64,000 nucleotides of DNA from an uncultured Vibrio sp. (GTDB lineage: Bacteria > Pseudomonadota > Gammaproteobacteria > Enterobacterales > Vibrionaceae). Of the stretch, positions 18,910-30,411 are shown in pieces. Below the pieces are notes generated by a model, which was not told the origin of the DNA, made no database searches, and was given only the letters and a program-made list of their open reading frames with translations. Both the position numbers and the translations under genes were made by a program. How positions within the stretch are numbered: the first letter of the stretch is position 1; the number at the start of each line of letters is the position of its first letter. Where the stretch lies: assembly GCF_963675395.1 (NCBI RefSeq), contig NZ_OY776223.1, positions 1,550,001 through 1,614,000 on the forward strand, read 5' to 3'.

Positions 18910-20244
18910 TTAACGGCCGTAGCCTTTCAGATTCGCTTTCTTCAACACAGAATCATACTGTTGAGACATCATATGAGTCTGTACCTGTGCCATAAAGTCC
19001 ATAATTACAACCACTACGATTAGTAGTGATGTACCGCCGAAGTAGAAACGTACGTTCCACGCGACCATCATGAACTCGGGAATCAGACAGATAAAGGTAA
19101 TGTACAGTGCACCCGCTAGGGTTAAACGTGTCATCACTTTATCAATGTATTTCGCTGTCTGCTCACCTGGGCGGATGCCGGGTACGAATGCACCTGACTT
19201 CTTCAAGTTATCTGCTGTTTCACGAGGGTTGAAAACCAACGCCGTGTAGAAGAAACAGAAGAAGATAATTGCTGCTGCATAAAGCATTACATACAGCGGT
19301 TGACCTGGGCTAAGAGCCAAAGACACGTCAGTTAACCAACCGAACGCGCTGCTCTCACCGTTCTGACCAAACCACTGAGCCAGTGTTCCTGGGAACAGGA
19401 TAATGCTTGATGCAAAAATCGCTGGAATAACACCTGCCATATTAATTTTAAGTGGCAGATGCGAGCTTTGTGCAGCAAATACTTTACGACCTTGTTGACG
19501 CTTCGCGTAGTTAACAACGATTCGACGTTGACCACGCTCCATGAAAACAACGAAGTAAATGACTGCAAAAGACAATACCGCGATTAGCAACAGAAGAAGT
19601 ACATGCAATTCACCTTGACGCGCTTGCTCGATTGTTTGACCGATTGCAGAAGGCAATCCAGCAACAATACCTGCAAAAATTAGTAACGAAATACCGTTAC
19701 CAATTCCACGCTCTGTAATTTGTTCACCTAACCACATTAAGAACATGGTGCCGGTTACTAAACTTACGGTAGCAATAAGCGTAAACATGGTTTGGTTGAT
19801 AACAACCAGATTATCGACCATGTTTGGTAAGCCCGTTGCAATACCTATAGCCTGGAAGGTTGCAAGTACAAGCGTGCCGTAGCGTGTGTATTGGCTTATC
19901 TTACGACGGCCTGCTTCACCCTCTTTTTTGAGTTCAGCTAACGCTGGATGAACTACAGTTAGCAATTGGACAACAATAGATGCCGAAATATACGGCATGA
20001 TGCCCAATGCTAATATAGATGCACGCTCAAGAGCACCACCGGAGAACATGTTAAACATTTCTACGATGGTACCTTTTTGCTGGTCGAACAACTCGGCAAG
20101 TACAGCAGCGTCAATACCAGGGATCGGCACAAAAGAGCCTGCTCGAAATACTAAAAGTGCACCAATTACGAATAATAAGCGCGACTTTAGTTCACTTAAG
20201 CCGCTCTGAGCACTACGAAAATCTTGTCCTGGTTTCTTAGCCAT
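18910..20244 (-). CDS. secY: protein translocase subunit SecY
   Basis: 444 residues with ten membrane helices. It is the pore of the Sec translocon in the inner membrane, working with SecE, SecG and SecA. Recognisable parts are [19 protein letters not shown] (around helix 1 and the plug), [40 protein letters not shown] (cytoplasmic loop 4, SecA/ribosome contact) and [19 protein letters not shown]. Position in the spc operon after rplO is the usual one. Confidence 0.98.
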   Translation of the reverse strand: MAKKPGQDFRSAQSGLSELKSRLLFVIGALLVFRAGSFVPIPGIDAAVLAELFDQQKGTIVEMFNMFSGGALERASILALGIMPYISASIVVQLLTVVHPALAELKKEGEAGRRKISQYTRYGTLVLATFQAIGIATGLPNMVDNLVVINQTMFTLIATVSLVTGTMFLMWLGEQITERGIGNGISLLIFAGIVAGLPSAIGQTIEQARQGELHVLLLLLIAVLSFAVIYFVVFMERGQRRIVVNYAKRQQGRKVFAAQSSHLPLKINMAGVIPAIFASSIILFPGTLAQWFGQNGESSAFGWLTDVSLALSPGQPLYVMLYAAAIIFFCFFYTALVFNPRETADNLKKSGAFVPGIRPGEQTAKYIDKVMTRLTLAGALYITFICLIPEFMMVAWNVRFYFGGTSLLIVVVVIMDFMAQVQTHMMSQQYDSVLKKANLKGYGR

Positions 20245-20264
20245 CTGTACCTCGTTCCTCGAGA

Positions 20265-20699
20265 TTATTCCTCGATTTTACCGCCTGCAGCTTCGATTGC
20301 AGCTTTAGCGCCTTTAGTCACACGTAGACCTTTAACAGTCACTGCTTTGTTGATTTCACCAGAAAGAACAACTTTTACGAATTCGATGTTCTTAGTGATG
20401 ATGTTCGCAGCTTTAAGGCTGTTAAGATCAACTACGTCACCAGAAACTTTCGCTAGCTCAGCTAGACGAACTTCAGCAGACACTAGGCTCTTACGAGAAG
20501 TGAAACCGAATTTTGGTAGACGTTGTTTCAGAGGCATCTGACCGCCTTCGAAACCTGGACGAACACTGCCGCCAGAACGTGATTTTTGACCTTTGTGACC
20601 ACGGCCACCAGTTTTACCTAGGCCTGAACCGATACCACGACCTACTCGCTTCGCAGAAGTTTTCGCGCCAGCAGCCGGTGCTAGAGTATTCAAACGCAT
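20265..20699 (-). CDS. rplO: 50S ribosomal protein L15
   Basis: 144 residues. Gly/Arg-rich N-terminal tail ([20 protein letters not shown]) that runs into the 23S rRNA, then a globular domain. Between rpmD and secY in the spc operon. Confidence 0.98.
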
Positions 20700-20704
20700 T
20701 CTGA

Positions 20705-20881
20705 TTACTCCTCAACTTTAACCATGTAGTAAACCTTGTTGATCATACCGCGAATACACGGAGTATCTTCAAGTTCTACTGTGTGGTTGATTTTACGAAG
20801 ACCTAGACCGCGCAAAGTAGCTTTGTGCTTAGGTAGACGACCAATTGAGCTTTTAGTTTGAGTTACTTTAATAGTTGCCAT
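20705..20881 (-). CDS. rpmD: 50S ribosomal protein L30
   Basis: 58 residues from [20 protein letters not shown]; the ATG at 20881-20879 is chosen because this is the usual N-terminus. The longer in-frame extension would overlap rpsE. Ends VYYMVKVEE. Located 5 bp before rplO. Confidence 0.97.
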   Translation of the reverse strand: MATIKVTQTKSSIGRLPKHKATLRGLGLRKINHTVELEDTPCIRGMINKVYYMVKVEE

Positions 20882-20888
20882 GGTGTTC

Positions 20889-21392
20889 TTACTCCGAAAT
20901 AGATTCAACAGTTAGACCACGTTTAGCAGCAACCATTTCTGGTGACTTCATGCTACCTAGTGCATCGATCGTTGCACGAACGATGTTGATAGGGTTCGTA
21001 GAACCGTATGCTTTAGATAGTACGTTGTGTACACCAGCAACTTCTAGTACTGCACGCATCGCACCACCTGCGATAACACCAGTACCTTCTGCAGCAGGCT
21101 GCATGTAAACTTTAGAGCCCGAGTGGCGACCTTTCACTGGGTGGTGAAGAGTGCCTTCGTTTAGAGCGATCGTAGTCATGTTACGACGCGCTTTTTCCAT
21201 TGCTTTTTGAATCGCTGCAGGTACTTCACGAGCTTTGCCGTAACCGAAACCTACACGACCATTACCGTCACCAACTACTGTTAGTGCAGTGAAGCTCATG
21301 ATTCGACCACCTTTAACCGTTTTAGAAACACGGTTAACTGCGATTAATTTTTCTTGCAAATCATTCGCTTGAACTTGTTGTTCTTTAGCCAT
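20889..21392 (-). CDS. rpsE: 30S ribosomal protein S5
   Basis: 167 residues. N-terminal dsRNA-binding domain with [20 protein letters not shown] and [21 protein letters not shown]-terminal domain with [21 protein letters not shown]5 affects decoding accuracy and mRNA unwinding at the entry site. spc operon. Confidence 0.98.
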   Translation of the reverse strand: MAKEQQVQANDLQEKLIAVNRVSKTVKGGRIMSFTALTVVGDGNGRVGFGYGKAREVPAAIQKAMEKARRNMTTIALNEGTLHHPVKGRHSGSKVYMQPAAEGTGVIAGGAMRAVLEVAGVHNVLSKAYGSTNPINIVRATIDALGSMKSPEMVAAKRGLTVESISE

Positions 21393-21406
21393 CTTCCAAC
21401 CCTACC

Positions 21407-21760
21407 TTAGAATTTCAGACCAGCTTCGCGAGCAGATTCTGCTAGCGCCGCTACTCGACCGTGGTATTGGAAACCAGAACGATCAAATGCAACTGCAGTT
21501 ACGCCTTTTTCAAGAGCGCGCTCAGCAACAGCTTTACCTACTGCTTTAGCTGCATCAACGTTACCAGTGTATTTCACTTGCTCACGGATCGCTTTTTCTA
21601 CAGTAGAAGCTGCTGCGATAACCTCAGAGCCATTAGCCGCGATAACCTGTGCGTACACGTGACGAGGAGTACGGTGTACAACTAGGCGAGTCGCACCCAG
21701 TTCTGCAATCTTACGACGTGCGCGTGTAGCACGACGGATGCGAGATGCTTTCTTATCCAT
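21407..21760 (-). CDS. rplR: 50S ribosomal protein L18
   Basis: 117 residues. [20 protein letters not shown] is the basic N-terminal tail; [19 protein letters not shown] is the conserved C-terminus. Binds 5S rRNA with L5 and L25. spc operon. Confidence 0.98.
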
Positions 21761-21769
21761 AGTGTTACC

Positions 21770-22303
21770 TTACTTCTTCTTAGCTTCTTTAGTACGCACA
21801 TTTTCATCTGCGTAACGAACACCTTTACCTTTGTAAGGCTCAGGTTGACGGTAAGAACGAATGTCAGCCGCAACTTGACCTACTAGTTGCTTGTCAGCAC
21901 CAGTGATCACAATTTCAGTTTGGCTAGGACATTCAGCTTTAATACCCGCTGGCAGCTCGTGCTCAACTGGGTGTGAGAAGCCTAGTGTTAGACCTACAGC
22001 GTTGCCTTTGATAGCAGCACGGTAACCAACACCTTTAAGAGTTAGCTTCTTAGTAAAGCCTTCAGTAACACCAACAACCATGTTGTTTACTAGTGCACGA
22101 GCAGTACCTGCTTGTGCCCAAGCGTTAGCAACACCTTCTTTAGGACCGAAAGTAAGGTTGTTTTCTTCCTGAGCGATAACTACAGCGCCGTTTAGTACGC
22201 GAGTTAGTTCGCCTTTAGCACCTTTTACAGTGATTTCTTGGCCGTTTAGTTTCACCTCTACGCCAGCTGGAATAGCGACAGGTGCTTTTGCAACACGAGA
22301 CAT
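21770..22303 (-). CDS. rplF: 50S ribosomal protein L6
   Basis: 177 residues made of two similar domains; the C-terminal one ends [20 protein letters not shown]. It lies near the sarcin-ricin loop and the factor-binding site. spc operon, between rpsH and rplR. Confidence 0.98.
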   Translation of the reverse strand: MSRVAKAPVAIPAGVEVKLNGQEITVKGAKGELTRVLNGAVVIAQEENNLTFGPKEGVANAWAQAGTARALVNNMVVGVTEGFTKKLTLKGVGYRAAIKGNAVGLTLGFSHPVEHELPAGIKAECPSQTEIVITGADKQLVGQVAADIRSYRQPEPYKGKGVRYADENVRTKEAKKK

Positions 22304-22316
22304 AGTCTACTCCTTA

Positions 22317-22709
22317 TTAAGCTACGTAGCAGATGATTTCACCACCAAGACCTGCTTTACGTGCAGCGCGGTCTGACATAAGACCCTTGGAAGTAGAAAC
22401 GATAGCAATACCAAGGCCACCCATTACAGAAGGAAGTTGATCTTTCTTCTTGTAAACACGTAGACCTGGACGAGAAACACGTTTAAGTTGCTCGATTACT
22501 GGTTTAGCTTGGAAGTACTTAAGTGTAACTTCTAGCTCAGGTTTTGCTTCGCCTTCAACAGCGAAGTCAACGATGTAACCTTCAGCTTTTAGTAGTGCAG
22601 CAATTGCAACTTTAAGCTTTGAAGAAGGCATTTTTACAGCAACTTTGTTTGCTGCCTGACCGTTACGAACGCGGGTCAGCATATCCGAAATCGGATCTTG
22701 CATGCTCAT
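22317..22709 (-). CDS. rpsH: 30S ribosomal protein S8
   Basis: 130 residues. [20 protein letters not shown] at the start and [20 protein letters not shown] at the end. Binds 16S helix 21 and, in E. coli, represses translation of the spc operon at the rplE start; I did not identify the mRNA target here. Confidence 0.98.
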   Translation of the reverse strand: MSMQDPISDMLTRVRNGQAANKVAVKMPSSKLKVAIAALLKAEGYIVDFAVEGEAKPELEVTLKYFQAKPVIEQLKRVSRPGLRVYKKKDQLPSVMGGLGIAIVSTSKGLMSDRAARKAGLGGEIICYVA

Positions 22710-22738
22710 ATGATTTACTCCAAATGATTAAGTGGCAA

Positions 22739-23044
22739 TTACCAGCTAGCCTTACGAAGACCCGGAATCTCGCCTTTCATGCAAGCTTCACGAACCTTAA
22801 TACGGCTTAGACCGAACTTACGTAGGTAACCGTGTGGACGACCAGTTTGGTTGCAACGGTTGCGCTGACGTGATGCACTTGAATCACGTGGAAGAGCTTG
22901 CAGTTTAAGCACTGCGTTCCAACGATCTTCTTCAGATGCGTTTACATCGCTGATGATAGCTTTTAGCGCAGAACGCTTTTCAGCGAACTTAGCTACTAGC
23001 TTTGCACGTTTAGCTTCACGTGCTTTCATAGAATTTTTAGCCAT
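22739..23044 (-). CDS. rpsN: 30S ribosomal protein S14
   Basis: 101 residues: the long, zinc-free form with no CxxC pairs, as in E. coli. The core is [20 protein letters not shown] with the terminal GLRKASW. spc operon. Confidence 0.98.
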   Translation of the reverse strand: MAKNSMKAREAKRAKLVAKFAEKRSALKAIISDVNASEEDRWNAVLKLQALPRDSSASRQRNRCNQTGRPHGYLRKFGLSRIKVREACMKGEIPGLRKASW

Positions 23045-23061
23045 AACAGTAACCCTTCACC

Positions 23062-23601
23062 TTACTTACGGAATGGGAAGTTAAAGGCAGCCAGCAGAGC
23101 ACGGCCTTCCTCATCAGTACCAGCAGACGTCGTAATAGTGATGTCTAGACCGCGTACTCGATCAACTTTATCAAAGTCGATTTCCGGGAAGATGATTTGC
23201 TCGCGAACGCCCATGCTGTAGTTACCGCGTCCGTCAAAAGACTTAGCGCTAACACCACGGAAGTCACGTACTCGTGGAAGAGCGATGTTAATCAAACGCT
23301 CAAGAAAATCCCACATACGTTCGCCACGCAAGGTTACTTTACAACCGATAGGGTAGCCTTCGCGGATTTTGAAACCTGCAACAGATTTGCGCGCTTTTGT
23401 GATAAGTGGCTTTTGACCAGAGATCGTTGCCATATCAGACGCTGCATTTTCTAGCAGTTTCTTATCGTTGATTGCTTCACCAACACCCATGTTTAGGGTG
23501 ATTTTCTCGATTCTAGGGACTTGCATGACGCTTGTGTAGCTGAACTGTTTGGTCAGTTCAGCGACTACAGACGACTTGTAGTAATCATGCAGTTTCGCCA
23601 T
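23062..23601 (-). CDS. rplE: 50S ribosomal protein L5
   Basis: 179 residues. [20 protein letters not shown] and [20 protein letters not shown] are conserved. Binds 5S rRNA and contacts the P-site tRNA. spc operon. Confidence 0.98.
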   Translation of the reverse strand: MAKLHDYYKSSVVAELTKQFSYTSVMQVPRIEKITLNMGVGEAINDKKLLENAASDMATISGQKPLITKARKSVAGFKIREGYPIGCKVTLRGERMWDFLERLINIALPRVRDFRGVSAKSFDGRGNYSMGVREQIIFPEIDFDKVDRVRGLDITITTSAGTDEEGRALLAAFNFPFRK

Positions 23602-23625
23602 AGTAGAACTCCAAATTACTTCTAA

Positions 23626-23943
23626 TTAGTTAGAAACGGTTTCGCCGTTAGACTTGAAGAAACGAACTTTCTTGCCATCTTCAAAACGGAAACCGATACG
23701 GTCAGCTTTACCAGTAGCTGCGTTAAAGATTGCAACGTTAGAAGCGTCAATTGCTGCTTCTTGTTCAACGATGCCACCTTGTTGACCTAGAGCCGGAACC
23801 GGCTTTTGGTGCTTCTTAACAAGGTTGATACCTTCAACGATAACTTTACCGGTTGCTAGAACCTTAGTTACTTTACCTTTCTTGCCTTTGTCTTTACCAG
23901 CAAGAACGATTACTTCGTCGTTACGACGGATTTTAGCTGCCAT
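23626..23943 (-). CDS. rplX: 50S ribosomal protein L24
   Basis: 105 residues with the N-terminal KOW motif ([20 protein letters not shown]). An early assembly protein of the 50S subunit. spc operon, 13 bp after rplN. Confidence 0.98.
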
Positions 23944-23956
23944 TTCTACGTGCTCC

Positions 23957-24328
23957 TTACAGAACTTCTGGAGCCAGTGAAACGATCTTCATGAACTTAT
24001 CGCCACGAAGTTCGCGTGTCACAGGACCAAAGATACGTGTACCGATTGGTTGCTCTGTATTGTCGTTCAACAATACGCAAGCATTTCGGTCGAAGCGAAT
24101 GACAGAACCGTCAGGACGACGTACGCCTTTACGGGTGCGCACTACCACCGCCTTCAGAACATCACCTTTTTTTACTTTACCGCGAGGAATTGCTTCCTTC
24201 ACAGTAACTTTGATGACGTCACCGATATGTGCATAACGGCGGTGAGAGCCACCCAGAACCTTAATACACATTACGCTGCGTGCGCCTGAGTTATCAGCTG
24301 CGTCCAGCATACTTTGCATTTGGATCAT
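23957..24328 (-). CDS. rplN: 50S ribosomal protein L14
   Basis: 123 residues. [20 protein letters not shown] at the N-terminus. Lies at the 30S interface, contacting 16S h14. First gene of the spc operon; the gap to rpsQ contains the S10-operon terminator and an spc promoter. Confidence 0.98.
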
Positions 24329-24398
24329 GTTAGTGCTCCGCTAAATATTAATAACTAGACCCATCACGGGTCGGGCTGCCTCTTTAAAAGGGACGCGA

Positions 24399-24407
24399 AT
24401 TGTACCA
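24399..24407 (-). promoter_or_regulatory. candidate spc operon promoter (extended -10)
   Basis: On the minus strand TGGTACAAT reads as an extended -10 element (TGnTACAAT) about 70 bases before the rplN ATG and after the S10-operon terminator. The -35 is unclear: TTGACT lies 22 bp upstream, too far for the usual spacing. Confidence 0.5.
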
Positions 24408-24429
24408 CCCTTTTTTGTGATTGGGTAGT

Positions 24430-24466
24430 CAAAAAATAAACGGCTCCAAAAAATATTTTGGAGCCG
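24430..24466 (-). terminator. terminator between the S10 and spc operons
   Basis: CGGCTCCAAAA/TTTTGGAGCCG, a perfect 11-bp stem with a 4-nt loop. On the minus strand it is followed by TTTATTTTTTG. It separates rpsQ from rplN. Confidence 0.9.
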
Positions 24467-24491
24467 CTTGAGTTTCATAGAATTAACGAGA

Positions 24492-24746
24492 TTAAATCTT
24501 CGCCTTTTCTAGAACTTTTACCAAAGTCCAAGACTTAGTCTTAGACAGTGGACGACACTCAGCGATTTCAACTGTGTCGCCTAGGCCACACTCGTTGCTC
24601 TCGTCATGTGCGTGTACTTTAGTCGTACGTTTAACGTATTTACCGTAAATAGGGTGTTTTACGAAACGTTCGATAGCAACAGTGATAGACTTGTCCATCT
24701 TGTCGCTTACAACACGACCTTGTTGAGTACGTTTTACTTCGCTCAT
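24492..24746 (-). CDS. rpsQ: 30S ribosomal protein S17
   Basis: 84 residues, OB-fold. [20 protein letters not shown] and [20 protein letters not shown] are typical. Early 30S assembly protein. Last gene of the S10 operon; its ATG overlaps the rpmC stop by one base (TAATG). Confidence 0.98.
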   Translation of the reverse strand: MSEVKRTQQGRVVSDKMDKSITVAIERFVKHPIYGKYVKRTTKVHAHDESNECGLGDTVEIAECRPLSKTKSWTLVKVLEKAKI

Positions 24747-24937
24747 TATGCGCCTGCCTTCTCAGTCAAAACAGTTTTCACACGTGCGATATCACGGCGT
24801 ACAGCTTTCAGAGTATGAGTTTGCTGTAGTTGACCAGTTGCAGCTTGCATGCGCAAGTTGAACTGTTCACGTAGCAAATTCATTAGCTCAGCGTTAAGCT
24901 CTTCAACGCTTTTCTCGCGTAGATCTTGTGCTTTCAT
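24746..24937 (-). CDS. rpmC: 50S ribosomal protein L29
   Basis: 63 residues from [20 protein letters not shown]; the ATG at 24937-24935 fits the E. coli N-terminus better than the GTG codon just before it. The start overlaps the rplP stop by one base (TGATG). It sits at the tunnel exit near L23. Confidence 0.97.
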
Positions 24938-25347
24938 CACATCACCTGCTTAGTTACAAATGTAGTTTTGAAAGGCAGTTTACGTGCCGCAAGACGGAAC
25001 GCTTCACGTGCCAATTCTTCAGGTACACCACCCATTTCGTACATAACCTTACCAGGTTGGATTTGGGCTACCCAGTACTCAACGTTACCTTTACCCTTAC
25101 CTTGACGAACTTCAAGTGGTTTTTCTGTGATTGGTTTGTCTGGGAACACACGGATCCAGATTTTACCTTGACGCTTAACGTGACGTGTCATTGCACGACG
25201 TGCCGCTTCGATTTGACGAGCAGTTAGACGACCACGGCCAACAGCTTTAAGACCGAATTCGCCGAAGCTTACATCAGTACCTTTAGCTAGACCACGGTTA
25301 CGACCAGTCTGAACCTTACGGAACTTAGTACGTTTAGGTTGTAGCAT
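24937..25347 (-). CDS. rplP: 50S ribosomal protein L16
   Basis: 136 residues. [20 protein letters not shown] and [20 protein letters not shown] are diagnostic. Located near the A site and the peptidyl transferase centre; late-assembling. S10 operon. Confidence 0.98.
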
Positions 25348-25358
25348 CTGTCGACTCC

Positions 25359-26057
25359 TTACTTACGGCCTTTACGCTGCTTCTTAGGCTTGTCGCCTTT
25401 AGGCTCAACAGCGTTAGCTGCTGGCATACCACCTAGAATCTCACCTTTGAAGATCCAAGTTTTAATGCCGATCACACCGTATTGAGTGTGAGCCGAAGAA
25501 GTTGCGTAATCAATGTCAGCACGTAGAGTGTGTAGAGGCACACGGCCTTCACGGTACCACTCTGAACGTGCGATTTCAGCGCCGCCTAGACGACCGCTTA
25601 CTTCCACTTTGATACCTTTAGCGCCTAGACGCATTGCGTTTTGTACCGCGCGCTTCATAGCACGACGGAACATAACACGACGCTCTAGCTGAGACGCGAT
25701 GCTGTCACCAACAAGTTGCGCATCTAGTTCAGGCTTACGTACTTCAGCGATGTTAATTTGCGCTGGTACACCTGCGATTTTAGCTACAGCTGCGCGTAGC
25801 TTCTCTACGTCTTCACCTTTCTTACCGATAACAACGCCTGGACGAGCAGTGTGAATAGTCACACGGATGCTCTTAGCAGGACGCTCGATAACGATGCGTG
25901 ATAGAGATGCTTTTTTCAGTTCACCAGTAAGGAACTGACGTACCTTGAAGTCGCCGTCTAGGTTGTCAGCGAAATCTTTGGTGTTAGCAAACCATGTAGC
26001 ATTCCAAGGCTTAACGATGCCTAGACGAATACCATTTGGATGTACTTTTTGACCCAT
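25359..26057 (-). CDS. rpsC: 30S ribosomal protein S3
   Basis: 232 residues. [20 protein letters not shown] at the start; type II KH domain with [15 protein letters not shown]. Part of the mRNA entry-site helicase with S4 and S5. The C-terminus is Lys-rich. S10 operon. Confidence 0.98.
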   Translation of the reverse strand: MGQKVHPNGIRLGIVKPWNATWFANTKDFADNLDGDFKVRQFLTGELKKASLSRIVIERPAKSIRVTIHTARPGVVIGKKGEDVEKLRAAVAKIAGVPAQINIAEVRKPELDAQLVGDSIASQLERRVMFRRAMKRAVQNAMRLGAKGIKVEVSGRLGGAEIARSEWYREGRVPLHTLRADIDYATSSAHTQYGVIGIKTWIFKGEILGGMPAANAVEPKGDKPKKQRKGRK

Positions 26058-26075
26058 TGCTTACTCTCCTAGTCT

Positions 26076-26408
26076 CTAGCGATCTGCTACAACAACAGTG
26101 ATGTGGCTTGAACGCTTCAAGATACGATCCGCACGACCTTTAGCACGAGGCATAATACGCTTCATGGTTGGGCCTTCATCTACAAAGATTTTTGCGACAT
26201 TCAGATCGTCAATATCTGCACCTTCGTTGTGCTCCGCGTTAGCGATAGCAGACTCTAGAACTTTCTTAACTAGTTCAGCAGCTTTTTTGTTGCTGAAAGT
26301 TAGGATTTCTAGAGCTTGGTCAACAGATTTACCACGGATTTGATCCGCAACTAAGCGAGCTTTCTGAGGCGAAATGCGAGCAAAGTTATGTTTAGCAATT
26401 GCTTCCAT
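26076..26408 (-). CDS. rplV: 50S ribosomal protein L22
   Basis: 110 residues. The long beta-hairpin [20 protein letters not shown] reaches into the exit tunnel; changes there can give macrolide resistance, but the segment looks like wild type. S10 operon. Confidence 0.98.
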
Positions 26409-26418
26409 TATCTACTCC

Positions 26419-26709
<291 letters not shown>

Positions 26710-26718
26710 TTATATAGA

Positions 26719-27543
26719 TTACTTGTTACGACGACGTACGATGTACTTGTCAGTGCGTTTGTTCTTACGAGTCTTGAAGCCTTTAGTTGGCATACCCCAA
26801 GGAGATACTGGATGACGGCCACCAGAAGTACGACCTTCACCACCACCGTGTGGGTGATCAACCGGGTTCATTACCACACCGCGAACGGTTGGACGAACAC
26901 CGCGCCAGCGAGTAGCACCAGCTTTACCAAGTTCGCGTAGCATGTGCTCAGAGTTACCAACTTCACCGATCGTTGCACGACCTTCAGAAAGAACTTTGCG
27001 CATCTCGCCAGAACGTAGACGGATAGTTACGTACGTACCGTCGCGAGCGACGATTTGAGCGTAAGCACCAGCCGAACGAGCTAGCTGACCACCTTTACCA
27101 GGCTTAAGTTCAACGTTATGTACTGTTGAACCTACTGGGATGTTACGCATTGGTAGAGTGTTACCAGCTTTGATAGGTGCATCAACACCAGACTGAATAA
27201 CATCACCAGCTACAACACCTTTAGGTGCTAGGATGTAGCGACGCTCACCGTCTTTGTAAAGAACTAGAGCAATGTTTGCGCTACGGTTTGGATCGTATTC
27301 AAGACGCTCAACTGTCGCTGGGATACCGTCTTTAGTACGTTTAAAGTCAATTACACGGTAGTGATGCTTGTGACCACCGCCGATGTGACGTACTGTGATA
27401 CGACCGTTGTTGTTACGACCGCCATTCTTAGAGTTTTTCTCTAGAAGAGGTGCGTATGGCTTGCCCTTGTGTAGGTCAGCGTTAACAACTTTAACAACGT
27501 GACGACGACCAGGGGAAGTCGGCTTACATTTAACAATAGCCAT
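26719..27543 (-). CDS. rplB: 50S ribosomal protein L2
   Basis: 274 residues. Needed for subunit joining and peptidyl transfer. [20 protein letters not shown] in the N-terminal half, and the C-terminal [20 protein letters not shown] with the conserved His near the catalytic centre. S10 operon. Confidence 0.98.
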   Translation of the reverse strand: MAIVKCKPTSPGRRHVVKVVNADLHKGKPYAPLLEKNSKNGGRNNNGRITVRHIGGGHKHHYRVIDFKRTKDGIPATVERLEYDPNRSANIALVLYKDGERRYILAPKGVVAGDVIQSGVDAPIKAGNTLPMRNIPVGSTVHNVELKPGKGGQLARSAGAYAQIVARDGTYVTIRLRSGEMRKVLSEGRATIGEVGNSEHMLRELGKAGATRWRGVRPTVRGVVMNPVDHPHGGGEGRTSGGRHPVSPWGMPTKGFKTRKNKRTDKYIVRRRNK

Positions 27544-27558
27544 TTTTAACTACTCCTG

Positions 27559-27861
27559 TTATTCCGCGCCGCCAACGAAGTCAAGATCTTGACCTTCTTT
27601 CAAAGTAACGTACGCTTTCTTAACGTCGCTGCGGCGACCTTGGCGTAGACCTTGACGTTTGGTCTTACCCTTAGTGATAAGAGTATTTACAGACTTAACT
27701 TCAACTTCAAATAGCTTTTCTACAGCTGCTTTGATCTCTTTTTTAGTTGCATCTTTCGCTACTTTGAAAACGATAGTGTTCGCTTTCTCAGCAGCCATAG
27801 TTGCTTTTTCAGAGATGTGCGGTGCACGTAGAACTTTTAGGATACGCTCTTCAGTGATCAT
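27559..27861 (-). CDS. rplW: 50S ribosomal protein L23
   Basis: 100 residues. [20 protein letters not shown] at the N-terminus; the tunnel-exit protein that docks trigger factor and SRP. Its start overlaps the rplD stop by four bases (ATGA). S10 operon. Confidence 0.98.
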
Positions 27862-28460
27862 GCTAGCATCTCCTCAACTTGTTTAACTGCTTCAGCAGTC
27901 ATTACAACTTTGTCGAACGCGATTAGTGAAACTGGATCGATACCAGCTACATCACGTGCGTCAACTTTGTATAGGTTACGAGCCGCTAGGAATAGATTCT
28001 CATCTACTTCGCTAGTCACGATTAGAGCGTCAGTTAGCTCAAGCTCTTTAAGCTTAGCTACTAGCTCTTTAGTCTTTGGTGCTTCAACTGAGAAGTTATC
28101 AACAACGATTAGACGCTCTTGACGAACAAGCTCAGAAAGAATGCTCTTCATAGCACCGCGGTACATTTTCTTGTTTACTTTTTGGCTGTGATCTTGTGGT
28201 TTCGCAGCAAAAGTAACACCACCCGAACGCCAGATTGGGCTACGGATTGTACCAGCACGTGCACGGCCAGTACCTTTTTGACGCCATGGCTTAGCGCCAC
28301 CGCCAGAAACTTCTGAACGTGTTTTTTGAGCACGAGTACCTTGACGAGCACCTGCTGCATATGCAACAACTACTTGGTGTACAAGAGCTTCGTTAAACTC
28401 ACGTCCGAAAGTAGTTTCGGAAACAGTTAGTGCATCGGCACCTTTAACCATTAGTTCCAT
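27858..28460 (-). CDS. rplD: 50S ribosomal protein L4
   Basis: 200 residues. The internal loop [20 protein letters not shown] extends into the exit tunnel. In E. coli L4 also represses its own S10 operon by acting on the leader; the leader here is described separately. Confidence 0.98.
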
Positions 28461-28477
28461 TACTTACTCCTGAGACG

Positions 28478-29107
28478 TTATGCTTTAACAGCTGGTTTAA
28501 CGATCACGTTGCCGCCAGTTGCGCCTGGGACTGCACCTTTAATAAGAAGCAGGTTGCGCTCAGCGTCAACACGTACGATCTCTAGGTTTTGAGTCGTTAC
28601 ACGCTCTGCACCCATGTGACCTGCCATTTTCTTGCCTTTAAATACGCGACCTGGAGTCTGACATTGACCGATAGAACCAGGAGCACGGTGAGACAATGAG
28701 TTACCGTGTGTCATATCTTGAGTACGGAAGTTCCAACGCTTAACAGCGCCTTGGAAGCCTTTACCCTTAGATGTACCAGTAACGTCTACTTTCTTAGTTT
28801 CGTTGAACAGTTCAACCGTTAGTTCAGCACCAACTTCGAACTCTTCGCCGTTTTCTAAACGGAATTCCCAAAGACCGCGACCAGCTTCAACACCAGCTTT
28901 AGCAAAGTGACCTGCTTCAGCTTTGTTTACGCGGTTAGCTTTCTTTGATCCAGCAGTAACCTGGATTGCAGCGTAGCCGTCAGTTTCTTGAGTTTTCACT
29001 TGAGAAACGCGGTTTGCTTCAACTTCAACAACAGTTACTGGGATAGAAACGCCGTCTTCAGTAAATACGCGGGTCATGCCCACTTTACGACCGATTAGAC
29101 CAATCAT
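28478..29107 (-). CDS. rplC: 50S ribosomal protein L3
   Basis: 209 residues. [20 protein letters not shown], and [20 protein letters not shown] with the Gln that is methylated by PrmB in E. coli. Early 50S assembly protein. S10 operon. Confidence 0.98.
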   Translation of the reverse strand: MIGLIGRKVGMTRVFTEDGVSIPVTVVEVEANRVSQVKTQETDGYAAIQVTAGSKKANRVNKAEAGHFAKAGVEAGRGLWEFRLENGEEFEVGAELTVELFNETKKVDVTGTSKGKGFQGAVKRWNFRTQDMTHGNSLSHRAPGSIGQCQTPGRVFKGKKMAGHMGAERVTTQNLEIVRVDAERNLLLIKGAVPGATGGNVIVKPAVKA

Positions 29108-29121
29108 TCTTCTAATCTCCC

Positions 29122-29730
<609 letters not shown>

Positions 29731-29736
29731 CGCTGC

Positions 29737-29764
29737 ATTATACAGATCACGCTTTGGGTTGCAA
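29737..29764 (-). promoter_or_regulatory. S10 operon promoter
   Basis: On the minus strand TTGCAA (-35), a 16-bp spacer and a perfect TATAAT (-10), about 300 bp before rpsJ. Strong sigma-70 promoter. Confidence 0.82.
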
Positions 29765-29831
29765 GCATTGAGTGAAAAATAATCGAGACTATTTTTAACT
29801 CACCGTTTTTAATGTAACCACTAGATACGCC

Positions 29832-29862
29832 ATAAACAAAAAGGACGCCAAAGCGTCCTTTT
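29832..29862 (-). terminator. Rho-independent terminator of rpmE
   Basis: AAAAGGACGC/GCGTCCTTTT with loop CAAA, then a minus-strand T-run. 30 bp after the rpmE stop. Confidence 0.9.
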
Positions 29863-29892
29863 CTTAAACTGTAATGGTAATAGCGTCTGCTA

Positions 29893-30114
29893 TTATTTCT
29901 TACCGCTTGATAGTGCACCGAAACGCTTGTTGAAGCGATCAACACGGCCGCCTGTATCAACGATACGTTGCTTACCAGTGTAGAATGGGTGGCACTTGTC
30001 ACATACGTCTAGGTGGATAGAATCTTTACCTAGAGTTGAGTTGAACTCAAAAGTGTTGCCGCAAGAACAAGTAGCAGTTACTGCTTTGTATTCTGGATGG
30101 ATACCAGTTTTCAT
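29893..30114 (-). CDS. rpmE: 50S ribosomal protein L31 (zinc form)
   Basis: 73 residues. Four cysteines (TCSCGNTF and [14 protein letters not shown]) form the zinc site, so this is RpmE and not the zinc-free YkgM/RpmE2. It bridges the 50S central protuberance and the 30S head. Single gene, divergent from priA. Confidence 0.97.
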   Translation of the reverse strand: MKTGIHPEYKAVTATCSCGNTFEFNSTLGKDSIHLDVCDKCHPFYTGKQRIVDTGGRVDRFNKRFGALSSGKK

Positions 30115-30411
30115 GGGATAACCTCAATAGTAGGCCGTGTCGCTATACGAGTCTAAGCCGCACACCACACGTAATTAATATTAAAAGTGCGATACCGCAT
30201 CAGCTTAATGCCGAAGCCATATCTCAAGGCGCGATATAGTAATGAATCGCACTGATGGGATCAACTCATTTGGCAATTTTTTCGCCACTTTTTTAGTCAG
30301 TCTATTGCTTGCCGTCCGTTTGTGAGCCGATAACTCAGCTTTACTCGAATTTTCACCCCAATTTTAATAGACTCTAAGCTCCTTTCCTTCTTTATATTAC
30401 AGCAGAACTTT